Positions 13,878 through 22,291 of a DNA stretch of 62,414 nucleotides are shown here, piece after piece (the first letter of the stretch is position 1; every line of letters starts with the position of its first letter). The stretch is from the NCBI GenBank assembly GCA_021807115.1, contig JAKAPJ010000004.1, positions 1 through 62,414 on the forward strand, written 5' to 3'. The DNA is from Microcaldota archaeon. Lineage in GTDB: Archaea > Micrarchaeota > Micrarchaeia > Micrarchaeales > Micrarchaeaceae. The notes under the pieces are model-generated. The model was not told the DNA's origin and searched no databases. It worked only from the letters and a program-made list of their open reading frames with translations. The translations under genes were made by a program, and so were the position numbers.

Positions 13878-16025
13878 CTATGCGTATGCGGGATTGCCGG
13901 AAGCCCCGGAACTGCGCTTTTTGCCGCCGCGCAGCAGGGCCTTCACCTTCTGCAGCGTGCCGCCCACCATACCTAGCTGCTGAAAGATGAACGACCATTC
14001 GTCCACGCTCTTTTCTATATAGCCGCTTAGGGCCATGCCGAATCCGTGGCCGGACTTTGGGTCGGTCCTGAGGATGATGTCCTCCGGGTTGGAGGCGAGC
14101 GCCTGCATCAGCGCGACCATCTTCCTGGCATGCATCGGGTCTACCCTGTCATCGTTACCTCCTGAGGTGAACAGCGTGGCGGGGTATCTCTGCCCATTCT
14201 TGACGTTCTCGTACGGGGAGTACTTCGCCAGGTATTTCGCATCGCTGCTGTCGGGGTTGCCGTATTCCGATATCCACTGCGCGCCGCCGCCGAACCTGTG
14301 GAACCTGAGCATGTCCAGCACAGGCACATCGCATATGACGGCCTTGAACAGGTCCGGGCGCTGCGTCATGACCGCGGCGGTCAGCAGGCCGCCGTTGCTT
14401 GCGCCGCTCACTGCGAGCTTGCCGCTGCTTGTGTAGCCCTGTGATATGAGCCATTCGGCCGCCGCTATGAAGTCGTCGAACACGTTCTGCTTCTTCTCCC
14501 TTGTCCCGGACATGTGCCAGTCCTGCCCATATTCGCCACCGCCCCTGATGTTAGCAACGGCGTAGACCCCGCCCTTCTGTATGAACGGTATTATTGCGGC
14601 GTCGTATTCGGGCACCATGCTGTCATCAAAGCCTCCGTACCCGTACAGGACCGTGGGGTTCTTGCCGTCGAGCCTGATGTCGTTGCGGTGCACGAGGAAC
14701 ATTGAAACCTTTGTGCCGTCCTTTGACGGGTACCATACCTGGTCCACGACCACATTCTTCAGGTCTGCAGCGCATGGCGTCTGGTATATTACATCCAGCC
14801 TGTCGGCCTTAACGTCATATCCGTATATGGTGGGCGGCATATTGAAGGAGCTCACCCTGAAGAACATCTCACTTGCGTTTGACATTCCCAGCGGGCCCTC
14901 CACCGTAGCCATCGGCGGGAATTTTATCTCCCTCTCGAACTTCCCGTCAAGCGAATACATTAGGACCGTAGAGTGGGCGTTCTTTAGGTAGCTTGCGACT
15001 ATGTGCCCGCCAACGACACTCGCATCGTTCAATACGTCAACCCGCTCAGGGATTACTTCCGTCCAGTTGCGCTGGCTGGGATTGGCCATGTCCACGCTTA
15101 CGACCTTGTTGTTCTTGGCGCCGCGGTCAGTGACCGCGTATATCTTTGTGCCGACCACGTTTATTATGTCGAACTTGCCGCTTATGTTCGTTATCAGAGG
15201 CACCATGCTTGTGCCGTTTGCGAGGTCCTTGTAGTAGACTGTTGTCCTGCCGTTGTACGCAGTGAGGAACAGGTGCCTGCTGCCCCCGAATGTGGCTATT
15301 TCGGTGAAGCTTCTTGCAGGCAGGCCTGCGCCGAAAACCGGGATATCGTCCTTGTGGTCCGCGCCGAGCCTGTGCAGGTATACGTGGTGGTTGTCCACCT
15401 GGTCAGCCTTGATGTTGGGATCGGGCCATTTTGAGTAGTAGAACCCGGAACTGTCGGGCAGCCAAACCATGTCAGCGTACCGTATTGGCGGTATTGTGTC
15501 GGTTAGCAGCGCGGCGGTGTCAAGGCTTAGGACATGTATGGCGGCCCTGTCGCTGCCCCTATCTGATGTCGCATATGCCACCATCCTGCCGTCGGGGGAC
15601 ACCTTGGCCCATGGCATGGATATGGAGCCGTCGCTGCTGAACGTGTTGGGATCCACGGCCACCTTCTGTGTTGTGCTGCCCTCTTCCCTGTAGTAAAGCA
15701 CCTTGTGGTTCTGCCCGGGCGAACGCCTGTACTGGAAGTAGCGCCTGGCTGCGCCTGAGCTGGCATGGAAAACCACGCCCTGCGATTCCACGTTGTATAG
15801 GTCGGATAGCTGCTGCCTGAGCTTGTCCCGTTCTGGTATCGCGTCGAGCGCGGACCTTGCCCGCGTGTTCTGATCTTCGACCCACTTGAGCGTGCGCTGT
15901 GACGACCCATCCTCAAGCCACTGGAACGGGTCCGTTTTCTGCTGGGTCGCCGATGCCCGGAGCTGCCGGTCGCGCAGCAGGCCCTTCCTTGCCTTTCCCG
16001 CTTCAGCATCGCGCGGTGTTTGCAT
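13878..16025 (-). CDS. Prolyl oligopeptidase (S9A)
   Basis: 715 residues, the normal length of prolyl oligopeptidases, cytosolic serine peptidases that cut short proline-containing peptides. Residues about 30-420 form the N-terminal beta-propeller cap (starting TDPFQWLEDGSSQRTLKWVE). The C-terminal hydrolase domain carries the Ser in GASNGGLL, the Asp in GGNDDRVDP and the His in KSGHGFG, plus the conserved NIRGGGEYGQDWH loop. No signal peptide. The start at 16025 is set by a strong TATA element (16047-16057) about 26 nt upstream; the longer frame translates the promoter. A basic 25-residue tail (KVKALLRGGKKRSS) is extra. Role: recycling peptides for carbon and nitrogen. Confidence 0.92.
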   Translation of the reverse strand: MQTPRDAEAGKARKGLLRDRQLRASATQQKTDPFQWLEDGSSQRTLKWVEDQNTRARSALDAIPERDKLRQQLSDLYNVESQGVVFHASSGAARRYFQYRRSPGQNHKVLYYREEGSTTQKVAVDPNTFSSDGSISMPWAKVSPDGRMVAYATSDRGSDRAAIHVLSLDTAALLTDTIPPIRYADMVWLPDSSGFYYSKWPDPNIKADQVDNHHVYLHRLGADHKDDIPVFGAGLPARSFTEIATFGGSRHLFLTAYNGRTTVYYKDLANGTSMVPLITNISGKFDIINVVGTKIYAVTDRGAKNNKVVSVDMANPSQRNWTEVIPERVDVLNDASVVGGHIVASYLKNAHSTVLMYSLDGKFEREIKFPPMATVEGPLGMSNASEMFFRVSSFNMPPTIYGYDVKADRLDVIYQTPCAADLKNVVVDQVWYPSKDGTKVSMFLVHRNDIRLDGKNPTVLYGYGGFDDSMVPEYDAAIIPFIQKGGVYAVANIRGGGEYGQDWHMSGTREKKQNVFDDFIAAAEWLISQGYTSSGKLAVSGASNGGLLTAAVMTQRPDLFKAVICDVPVLDMLRFHRFGGGAQWISEYGNPDSSDAKYLAKYSPYENVKNGQRYPATLFTSGGNDDRVDPMHARKMVALMQALASNPEDIILRTDPKSGHGFGMALSGYIEKSVDEWSFIFQQLGMVGGTLQKVKALLRGGKKRSSGASGNPAYA

Positions 16026-16046
16026 TTTAGGGACTGGATAAGTATC

Positions 16047-16057
16047 GTATATATATC
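16047..16057 (-). promoter_or_regulatory. TATA box of the prolyl oligopeptidase gene
   Basis: GATATATATAC on the minus strand is centred 26-27 nt before the ATG at 16025, the spacing expected for a leaderless archaeal mRNA. Confidence 0.65.
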
Positions 16058-16125
16058 TTGTGTGCATGTCGGCTTTGCGACGAGCTAGTATGCGCGCGGC
16101 CGCGGGCTGACGCGCTGCAGGCCGC

Positions 16126-17241
16126 TTATGTGCGGGATACGATTCCGTAAAGCAGGCTTGAAAGCTGTTCCTCGTCGCGGAATGCCATCCCTGAAGAGGC
16201 CTTCCTGATCCTGTTCATTATCGCAAGCCCTATCCCGGATTCCGGGAATGACTCTATTATGCCAAACCCCACTTTCAGGGAGTCGAGCAGTATGAGCCCG
16301 TCGTATAGGTTCTTTGCGACCTCGTAGAGGTTGCCGGCATCGCCCAGCGCTATTGTGCTGCACCCCGTTTCCTTTGCCACCGCGGCGCATGACTCGCCGG
16401 ATCCGATAAATGCGAATTCCGGAATGTCGTGCTGCACCGCGAGCATGTCGAGCAGGGCTTCGGTGCCGCATTCAGACAGCAGTAGGGGGGTCTCTGGGGC
16501 ATAATGCGCATACTTAGTGCCCGGGCTTATCGGGGAATCTGCGCTTTTCATCCCCTTGGTGACTGCGGTGGCCCTTGGCTTTTCCCCGAAAATGCGCCCT
16601 ATCTCCTCGATGGTAAATGGGCCTGGCCTGAGGACCGTGAACGAAGATGTATCGATTATGGTTGACTCCACTCCGAAGAAAGACCTGCCGGCGTCTATTA
16701 TGCATCCCACCTCCCCGTCGAAGTACTTTATGGCCTGGCTGCCGTTGGTCGCGGAGGGCTTCTTGGACGGGTTTGCGCTCGGGGCCGCAATAGGCACGCC
16801 CGCCTGGTCTATCAGCGCGAGCGCAACCGGATGCGCGGGCATGCGAAGCGCAACGGTCTTGAGGCCAGCAGTAACTGCGTCAGGAATGCCAGGCATGGCC
16901 TCCACTATCAGCGTGAGGGGGCATGGCCACGCCGCCAGGAGCGCCCTCTCGTACTTTGGGGGTATCCTCCCGACTTTCCGGGCCATGTCCATGGAGCTTA
17001 CATGGACTATCAGCGGGTTGTCTGCTGGGCGCCCCTTGATCCTGAAAATCGCCGAGCAGGCCGACGGGTCCAGGGCGGAGGCCCCTATGCCATAGACAGT
17101 CTCGGTGGGGAAGACTACGACGTCGCCGCGCTTTACAAAGCCGGCCGCCTCGCGCATCTTCCCGGGATCGGGTTTTACGGGGTCTACCTTTATAATCACA
17201 GTTCCGCCTTTGGGCGGGCCGTCACTTTTCCTCTGCCGCAT
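16126..17241 (-). CDS. sua5: Threonylcarbamoyl-AMP synthase, Sua5 type
   Basis: 371 residues. Residues about 20-220 are the YrdC domain that makes threonylcarbamoyl-AMP from Thr, bicarbonate and ATP for t6A37 in tRNA: GDVVVFPTETVYGIGASAL, KGRPADNPLIVHV, PIAAPSANPSKKPSAT and ESTIIDTSSFTVLRPGP are all intact. The linker SPGTKYAHYAPETPL leads to the C-terminal Sua5 domain (NLYDGLILLDS), which distinguishes Sua5 from short YrdC. The frame opens at 17241, inside the end of trmY; a GTG at 17199 would be an alternative. It follows trmY on the same strand with a 20-base overlap, so two tRNA-modification genes appear coupled. Confidence 0.92.
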   Translation of the reverse strand: MRQRKSDGPPKGGTVIIKVDPVKPDPGKMREAAGFVKRGDVVVFPTETVYGIGASALDPSACSAIFRIKGRPADNPLIVHVSSMDMARKVGRIPPKYERALLAAWPCPLTLIVEAMPGIPDAVTAGLKTVALRMPAHPVALALIDQAGVPIAAPSANPSKKPSATNGSQAIKYFDGEVGCIIDAGRSFFGVESTIIDTSSFTVLRPGPFTIEEIGRIFGEKPRATAVTKGMKSADSPISPGTKYAHYAPETPLLLSECGTEALLDMLAVQHDIPEFAFIGSGESCAAVAKETGCSTIALGDAGNLYEVAKNLYDGLILLDSLKVGFGIIESFPESGIGLAIMNRIRKASSGMAFRDEEQLSSLLYGIVSRT

Positions 17242-17806
17242 CGGTTACCACGTAGTTCTTGTCTAGCCAGTAGTTGACTATGTCTATGCAGCTGGCGGCG
17301 AGGTACTTCCCCCTCCCCAGCGACATCTTCCTGCCGTACCGCAGTATGAAGCGCTCGTCGTTCTTTGGTATGCCTATGTGGTCGCCGACCACGAAAAGGG
17401 AATCGCCGGAGAAGTCCTGGGATTCCATAGGCTCGCCTGCGGCCTCAAGCACGAACACCCTGTAGCCGGCCCTGTGCTTCTCTGCGACAAGGGCCTGCAT
17501 CGATTTCCTCGAGACCGCAATGCCGGGATGCTCGCCGCCCGAAAGCAACTTCCTGAATATTGCCTCCCAGCTCCTTTCGTCTATGTGCGCATCGCGGAGG
17601 GTTTCGCCCTCTATGCTTATGCACACTGGGGGCGAGGGAGGGCCGTTGAGCACGGCGTGGAACACGCAGTCGCCCCTGTGCGACTGCGACTTGAAAAGCG
17701 CCATTAGCATGCACTGGTATGCTATGTCCAGCCTGCCGCCGTCCATAAGGCTGCGAAACTTACCATCCGTGCGCCCCGTACGCGAATAAAGGATGAACTC
17801 CCTCAT
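17222..17806 (-). CDS. trmY: tRNA pseudouridine(54) N1-methyltransferase, TrmY family
   Basis: 194 residues of the SPOUT class, SAM-dependent with a trefoil knot. TrmY makes N1-methylpseudouridine at T-loop position 54 of archaeal tRNAs. The family features are visible: MREFILYSRTGRTDGKF at the N terminus, GGRLDIAYQCMLMALFKSQ, the segment HAVLNGPPSPPVCISIEG, the ERSWEAIFRKLL helix and the Gly-containing C-terminal knot GDHIGIPKNDE. A 30-residue C-terminal stretch (SLGRGKYLAASCIDIVNYWL) is as in relatives. Its stop overlaps the sua5 frame, and a membrane protein gene lies 30 bases upstream, so the three may be one transcript. Confidence 0.85.
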   Translation of the reverse strand: MREFILYSRTGRTDGKFRSLMDGGRLDIAYQCMLMALFKSQSHRGDCVFHAVLNGPPSPPVCISIEGETLRDAHIDERSWEAIFRKLLSGGEHPGIAVSRKSMQALVAEKHRAGYRVFVLEAAGEPMESQDFSGDSLFVVGDHIGIPKNDERFILRYGRKMSLGRGKYLAASCIDIVNYWLDKNYVVTDAAEEK

Positions 17807-17836
17807 TTCAGATCACGCTTCTCCTGCAATTTGGGA

Positions 17837-18874
17837 TCATGCGGCAGGCGGCTGGATAGGCTCCCTGTCCTTCCTCACCATGTAGTTCTCCAGCTTCATG
17901 GCCCTGCTGTAGAGGTAATTGAAGCGCTTGAGCGCCTCCCCGAGGTTTATCATTGTTATGTGCTCGCTCCTCTTGTTTATTATGTTGAATGGCGGTATCT
18001 TGTATGCCACGGTGTCGGTGAGGAGCATGCGCTCGTGCTGCTCCGTGGAGTCCTTGTCGTCCAGCAGCCTGACCTCCACCCCGACCCCAGCTTCGTTAAG
18101 CTCGCTCCTGAAGTCGATCATGTTGCTGGTGAAGTCCGTGTCGAGCATCTCCTTGGACGTGAGTATTGTCACCTTTGTCAGGCTGATTACGCTCCTGTTG
18201 GCCAGCCGATGGAAGTTCGCCAGCGCCACGGAGTTGAAGTGCTTGTCGACTATCCTGATATGCCCCTTGAGCTTGGAGAAAAGCTCATCCTGAAGGTCGC
18301 CCATGTTGGAGTAGGGCTTGCCGGGATTGATGGTTATTGTGTGCTTGAGCTTGGCGGATTTGGATGGGGCGGGCGCCCTGTTCATGTATTCGAGGAACGC
18401 CGCAGATGCGAATGACAGCGCTATCCCCGCATATACTACATACATGTATACGCCTCCGCCGAAGTAGTAGTAGAATGGGGATACCACAACGTAGAACAGC
18501 ATGACGTAGATGAGCGTGAAGCCGATGTGAGGTATCGCGTATTTCTTCATTGTCGCGGAGTTGCCCCGGTCGTAGTAGCGCAGGAACATTAGGAATGCAA
18601 CCCCGAATGAGAGCAGCGATATTATGAGCAGCACGTAGGATTCCAGTATGCCGCCGTGCAGCGAATTGTACTGCTGCGCGGTCTGCTGCAGCTGCTGCGC
18701 GACCTGGGTTCCGGTCGCATTGCTCTGCAGCAGCGCGCCTGCTGCCGCACCGTAAAGGACGGAGAATATCTGCACCAGGTAGGCGGAGCCGCCGATGAGC
18801 ATGAGCCCTCCTGCGCACAGCATTATCAGGGCTGCGATGCCCCTGTCCTCCCTCGACTCATCCCTTGATGACAT
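17837..18874 (-). CDS. Membrane protein with PLD/MIT_C-like cytoplasmic domain
   Basis: 345 residues. The N-terminal 175 have four hydrophobic segments (for example GIAALIMLCAGGLMLIGGSAYLV and ESYVLLIISLLSFGVAFLMFL), with a Gln-rich outer loop (QVAQQLQQTAQQYNSLHGG). The C-terminal 160 residues look like a soluble alpha/beta domain: DELFSKLKGHIRIVDKHFNS, SLTKVTILTS, and VEVRLLDDKDSTEQHERMLL. The last block resembles the H-x-R/K-x-x-x region of phospholipase D-like or MIT C-terminal domains, but without a full HKD motif, so catalysis is doubtful. The start at 18874 follows the minus-strand TATA-like AATATGTTTAATG (18889-18901). Divergent from the carbonic anhydrase gene. Confidence 0.65.
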   Translation of the reverse strand: MSSRDESREDRGIAALIMLCAGGLMLIGGSAYLVQIFSVLYGAAAGALLQSNATGTQVAQQLQQTAQQYNSLHGGILESYVLLIISLLSFGVAFLMFLRYYDRGNSATMKKYAIPHIGFTLIYVMLFYVVVSPFYYYFGGGVYMYVVYAGIALSFASAAFLEYMNRAPAPSKSAKLKHTITINPGKPYSNMGDLQDELFSKLKGHIRIVDKHFNSVALANFHRLANRSVISLTKVTILTSKEMLDTDFTSNMIDFRSELNEAGVGVEVRLLDDKDSTEQHERMLLTDTVAYKIPPFNIINKRSEHITMINLGEALKRFNYLYSRAMKLENYMVRKDREPIQPPAA

Positions 18875-18929
18875 AATGTTAAGATTGGCATTAAACATAT
18901 TAAGCCTATCCTCGCAGGAAATGGAAAAC

Positions 18930-18940
18930 TTAAATATTGT
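18930..18940 (+). promoter_or_regulatory. TATA box of the carbonic anhydrase-like gene
   Basis: CTTAAATATTG is centred 26 nt before the ATG at 18961, arguing for a leaderless start there rather than at 18937. Confidence 0.65.
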
Positions 18941-18960
18941 GCTGGGCAAATGTATATCCG

Positions 18961-19749
18961 ATGGCTGGTTTTATGGGAGGGGGCACTGATTCGATCACCA
19001 CGCTTGTTATAGCGTGCATGGACTGGAGGCTGAACGGGCCCGTGGACCAGCTCAAGGGCAGGGGCGACACCGTATCGCTGAGGAACGCGGGAGGGAATGT
19101 GCTTGGGCTGGAAGACGCCATAAACCAGGCCCTTGACCAGTACAGGAACATAAGCAAGGTTGTGGTAATGACGCATGACGACTGCGGCGCCATGAAGACA
19201 GTCAGGGACGTAATCAGGGGGAAGCTGAACGTGGGCGCGGACGTGCGCGAGGTGCTTGTGGAGCAGTTTGTGGGCAAGGTTGACGAAAAATACGGGGACG
19301 GGGAGTTCCTCAGGGAGCTAGAGTCGAAGAACAGGAAGATACAAAATGCGGCAATCGGCGCAATCTGCGCCGCAAGGCAGCTGGACGTCGTCGATGCGAC
19401 GCAGTCCGTAGGCTCGATCAAGCTGCCGGCACATCCGCCTGGCGAGGCGGAGGCGACGCTAGTCATAGCAAGGCCGTCAAGCAGAACCACCGCAAGCCTG
19501 CTGGGGGAGCTGGGGGTCAGTCCGTACAAGGCCTATGTGATAGAAGGGGACGTAGCCGCGCTTTTGCCGGATATGAAGGTCGCGGTGGGGCTCGGGGTCA
19601 AGAACATGGTGCTCTATGCGGCGGAGGGCGAGGCGCATGATGAGGCAGTGCGCGACAAGGCGAGGATAGAGTCGGCTGTTCCGGGGGCGAAGGTCACGGT
19701 GGCCAGGTCGGCCGGCACGACCGGAAAAATCAGCAAGAGCACATCATGA
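18961..19749 (+). CDS. Beta-carbonic anhydrase-like protein, two-domain
   Basis: 262 residues. The first half has a full beta-carbonic anhydrase zinc site: Cys19-x-Asp21-x-Arg23 in VIACMDWRL, RNAGGN (41-46), and His72/Cys75 in VMTHDDCGAM. These enzymes interconvert CO2 and bicarbonate with Zn bound by Cys-His-Cys and an Asp-Arg dyad. From about residue 165 a second segment repeats the fold pattern (ATLVIARPSSRTTASLLGEL ... GVKNMVLYAAEGEAHDEA) but lacks all three ligands, so it looks like a decayed duplicate. Bicarbonate would serve Sua5 and carboxylations. Start chosen from the TATA at 18930-18940. Other C-x-D-x-R homologues are COS or CS2 hydrolases, so the substrate needs testing. Confidence 0.75.
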   Translation: MAGFMGGGTDSITTLVIACMDWRLNGPVDQLKGRGDTVSLRNAGGNVLGLEDAINQALDQYRNISKVVVMTHDDCGAMKTVRDVIRGKLNVGADVREVLVEQFVGKVDEKYGDGEFLRELESKNRKIQNAAIGAICAARQLDVVDATQSVGSIKLPAHPPGEAEATLVIARPSSRTTASLLGELGVSPYKAYVIEGDVAALLPDMKVAVGLGVKNMVLYAAEGEAHDEAVRDKARIESAVPGAKVTVARSAGTTGKISKSTS

Positions 19750-19794
19750 AATTGGAGGGAGGGTTTGGGCTCGCGGGCTCATCTCGTGGTACTT

Positions 19795-20562
19795 ATGCGC
19801 GTTAGACTTGCACTGGTACAGATGCGGATAACCTCTGACATAGGCGCGAACCTGGAGAGCATATCTGCCTACGCTTCGCGGGCCAAAAGGGCCAGGGCCG
19901 ACGTAGTCGTGTTTCCAGAGATCTGCGTTACAGGGAACCTGAAGATAAACCCCAAGAGGGACGGGGGAGGGGTATACCTGAAGCACTTCGCAGGCTTGGC
20001 CAAGAGGGAGGGGCTTGACATAGTTGCAGGGTCCATAATAGAGCCCTCACGGGGCGGGCGGATGCGCAACGTATCGTACTACATAGACCGCAGGGGACGC
20101 ACGCTGGCCAGGTACGCGAAGAGGAACCTGTGGAAATCCGAAATGCGCAGCATTGCCGCGGGATCCTCCGCCGCGGTGGCAAGAACCAGGTTCGGGAAGA
20201 TAGGCATACTGGTGTGCTGGGACATAATGAGGCCGGAGTTCTTCGCGGAGCTGGCGGCAAGGGGGGTAAGCATTGTGGCCTGCCCCAGCTACTGGTGGAA
20301 GGCGGGCATCTACGGCGTGGACGGCAGGCTCATGGACTCAATCCTGAAGACCAGGTGCTTCGAGAACGGAGTGATAGTCGCATACTGCAACGCGGCTGGC
20401 TCGTCGCGAGGGCGGCTGCTCCTGGGCAGGTCCCAGGTTGTCTCGCCCGTGACGCTCAGGAGGCGCGCGCTGGGGCATAACAGGGAGGGCATGCTTGTCG
20501 CGGATGTTGATACGGGTTCCGCAGGCAGGGCAGCCAAGATTTATAGGCTCAGGGGAGGCTGA
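19795..20562 (+). CDS. Carbon-nitrogen hydrolase (nitrilase superfamily)
   Basis: 255 residues with the Glu-Lys-Cys triad of the nitrilase superfamily: Glu in VVVFPEICVTGNL, Lys in YAKRNLWKSE, Cys in IGILVCWDIMRPE. The members hydrolyse amides, nitriles or carbamoyl groups. The usual conserved block after the Cys, PEFFAELAARGVSIVACPSYW, is present, and a late segment reads VIVAYCNAAGS. Similar short proteins include omega-amidases and N-carbamoylputrescine amidases; the substrate is not inferable. It lies 45 bases after the carbonic anhydrase gene on the same strand and could be co-transcribed. The ATG at 19795 begins the beta strand RVRLALVQM, as in relatives. Confidence 0.85.
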   Translation: MRVRLALVQMRITSDIGANLESISAYASRAKRARADVVVFPEICVTGNLKINPKRDGGGVYLKHFAGLAKREGLDIVAGSIIEPSRGGRMRNVSYYIDRRGRTLARYAKRNLWKSEMRSIAAGSSAAVARTRFGKIGILVCWDIMRPEFFAELAARGVSIVACPSYWWKAGIYGVDGRLMDSILKTRCFENGVIVAYCNAAGSSRGRLLLGRSQVVSPVTLRRRALGHNREGMLVADVDTGSAGRAAKIYRLRGG

Positions 20563-20563
20563 C

Positions 20564-21094
20564 CTATTTCGCCGCCTTTGGGGCGCGCTCCTTCATCACG
20601 CGGCCAAGCACTATCCTCAGCCACGGCGAGTACACCTTCGGGTTCTTCCTTATGTCTTCGTCCAGCCCGGCCAGTGTGATCCATTTCCAGTTGGAAACCT
20701 CCTCTCCGTTTGGCCTGGGCGCGGCGTTGTGGTCCCCGAATATTACGTGGTCGAACTCGTGCTCGGTGAGGCCGTTGCCCATGTCTGCCTCGTATGTGAA
20801 GCTGAATACCTCCTTCATGCTGCAGTCGAATCCCATCTCCTCCTTCAGCCGCCTGTGGGCGGCGTGCATCACGTCCTCGCCAGGCATGGGGTGGCTGCAC
20901 GTGGTGTTGGTCCACAGGCCAGCACCGTGGTACTTAGTCTCTGCGCGGCGCTGCAGCATCGTCTCGCCCTTGGAGTTGAACACGAATATAGAGAATGCCC
21001 TGTGAAGCTTGCCCCCATGCTGATGGGCGCTCATCTTCTCGGCCGTGCCTATCTCCCTGTCGCTGTCGTCAACAAGGATCACGTCGGAATCCAT
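20564..21094 (-). CDS. idi: Isopentenyl-diphosphate isomerase, type 1
   Basis: 176 residues. Type 1 IDI is a Nudix-fold metalloenzyme that interconverts IPP and DMAPP, the first building blocks for isoprenoid lipids. The catalytic Cys lies in WTNTTCSHPMPGE, the catalytic Glu and metal ligands in GLTEHEFDHVIFG, and the Nudix helix reads AAHRRLKEEMGF. HQHGGKLHRAFSIFVF and LQRRAETKYHGAGLWTN complete the family pattern. Most archaea use the unrelated flavin-dependent type 2; type 1 is found in haloarchaea and some others, so this copy suggests transfer. Start at 21094, about 30 nt behind the TATA-like GTTATTAATAG (21123-21133). Ends 1 base from the converging hydrolase gene. Confidence 0.92.
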   Translation of the reverse strand: MDSDVILVDDSDREIGTAEKMSAHQHGGKLHRAFSIFVFNSKGETMLQRRAETKYHGAGLWTNTTCSHPMPGEDVMHAAHRRLKEEMGFDCSMKEVFSFTYEADMGNGLTEHEFDHVIFGDHNAAPRPNGEEVSNWKWITLAGLDEDIRKNPKVYSPWLRIVLGRVMKERAPKAAK

Positions 21095-21153
21095 AAAACC
21101 AGCCACTAGATATTCTGCCGATGACTATTAATAACTAGCCCGCGCCGTGCCGT

Positions 21154-22200
21154 TTACCCCATTACCCTCTCAAGCCTCTTGAGCATCTTGTATTTTTCCC
21201 CTGCCTCGACCCTTGCCGAGTCGACTATCTGGCGCATTGATGATATCACGCTGTCGTAGGTGTTGCGGTCCACCCCGAATGGTATGCCGTCCTTGCCCCC
21301 TAGGTTGTACGCGTATGTCACCGGATCCCTGTACGCAAGGTCCTTGCCGAATATCAGCGAAGACACGAATGCCAGTGAGCGCATAGTCGCGCGGCCCATC
21401 CCCTTCAGCAGCAGGAGCTCCTTGTAGTCTGAGGGGTTCACCTCGTTGGCGTTCCTTATCGCCTCCCTCGCCCTTTTGCTCAGGTCCACGGACACGGCTA
21501 TGCCGTGCCTGTGCGGATACGAATGCGCCAGCATCCTGCCGTATTCGTGCAGTGACTCGGATATGCCGCTGCGCGCCCAGCCGTTGGCGCCGGATGTGAG
21601 GTCGAGTGTCTTTATGCGCGTGCTTGATCCGACCGACGTGTGCGGCTCGTTCGCTATGTCACTGTCGTCAAGCTGGTCGCTGAACCACTGGAACCTTATA
21701 GTGTTGCTGGTGCCCTTTAGCATGCCCTGCTGCACAACCGCCCATTTCCTTGACCGGGAAAAGATGAATGTGTGGTGGTATATGCCTATGCCGTCATAGA
21801 CCAGCGCCGAGTCTATTTTCGCCGCCAGCCTGCTGTATTCCTGGAACGGATCGGCCTCGTTGGGTATGGAGAGCCGGTCTGTGCCCTCCGCAATGCCTTC
21901 GGGGGTCCTCAGCCCCACGCTCCCCTTTCCGCCCGCTATGTAGACGTACCCGCTGGAGTTGAGGGCCTCCTTTAGCGCACCCATTGTGACGGTGGTCGTT
22001 CCGCTGCTGTGCCAGTCGTAGCCTATTGCGCACGCCAGCGCCTGGAACCAGTATGGGTCGCTAAGCCGCCTCAGCAGCTCGTCCGGACCGGACTCGTCCA
22101 TGATGACGGTCGATATAGCGCCGGACAGCTTGACCATCCTGCTGAACAGCCATCGGGGCGCGCGGCCATGGTGCAGGGGCAACGAAGTCGCAGTATGCAT
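21154..22200 (-). CDS. DUF763 family protein
   Basis: 348 residues matching DUF763, a family of archaeal and some bacterial proteins without assigned function. Diagnostic stretches are SLPLHHGRAPRWLFSRMVKL at the N terminus, DELLRRLSDPYWFQALACAI, and GYDWHSSGTTTVTMGALKEA. A helix-hairpin-helix-like segment, YKELLLLKGMGRATMRSLAF, near residue 270 hints at DNA contact; several archaeal DUF763 genes occur near repair genes, but none is adjacent here. The start at 22200 is placed by a TATA box (22221-22230). The frame extending to 22251 is promoter sequence. Confidence 0.85.
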   Translation of the reverse strand: MHTATSLPLHHGRAPRWLFSRMVKLSGAISTVIMDESGPDELLRRLSDPYWFQALACAIGYDWHSSGTTTVTMGALKEALNSSGYVYIAGGKGSVGLRTPEGIAEGTDRLSIPNEADPFQEYSRLAAKIDSALVYDGIGIYHHTFIFSRSRKWAVVQQGMLKGTSNTIRFQWFSDQLDDSDIANEPHTSVGSSTRIKTLDLTSGANGWARSGISESLHEYGRMLAHSYPHRHGIAVSVDLSKRAREAIRNANEVNPSDYKELLLLKGMGRATMRSLAFVSSLIFGKDLAYRDPVTYAYNLGGKDGIPFGVDRNTYDSVISSMRQIVDSARVEAGEKYKMLKRLERVMG

Positions 22201-22220
22201 GCTTTTATTCTGCAGCAGCA

Positions 22221-22230
22221 TTATATATAG
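22221..22230 (-). promoter_or_regulatory. TATA box of the DUF763 gene
   Basis: Minus-strand CTATATATAA is centred 26 nt from the ATG at 22200, so the message is probably leaderless. Confidence 0.65.
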
Positions 22231-22260
22231 CGCATACCGCAGCATCGGCACGCGCAGAAA

Positions 22261-22270
22261 TACTTAAATC
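22261..22270 (+). promoter_or_regulatory. TATA box of the thioredoxin-NHL gene
   Basis: TACTTAAATC is centred about 26 nt before the ATG at 22292, so that ATG is preferred to the in-frame GTG/ATA region at 22271. Confidence 0.55.
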
Positions 22271-22291
22271 GTGATCCTGAGAGTGTTGGGC

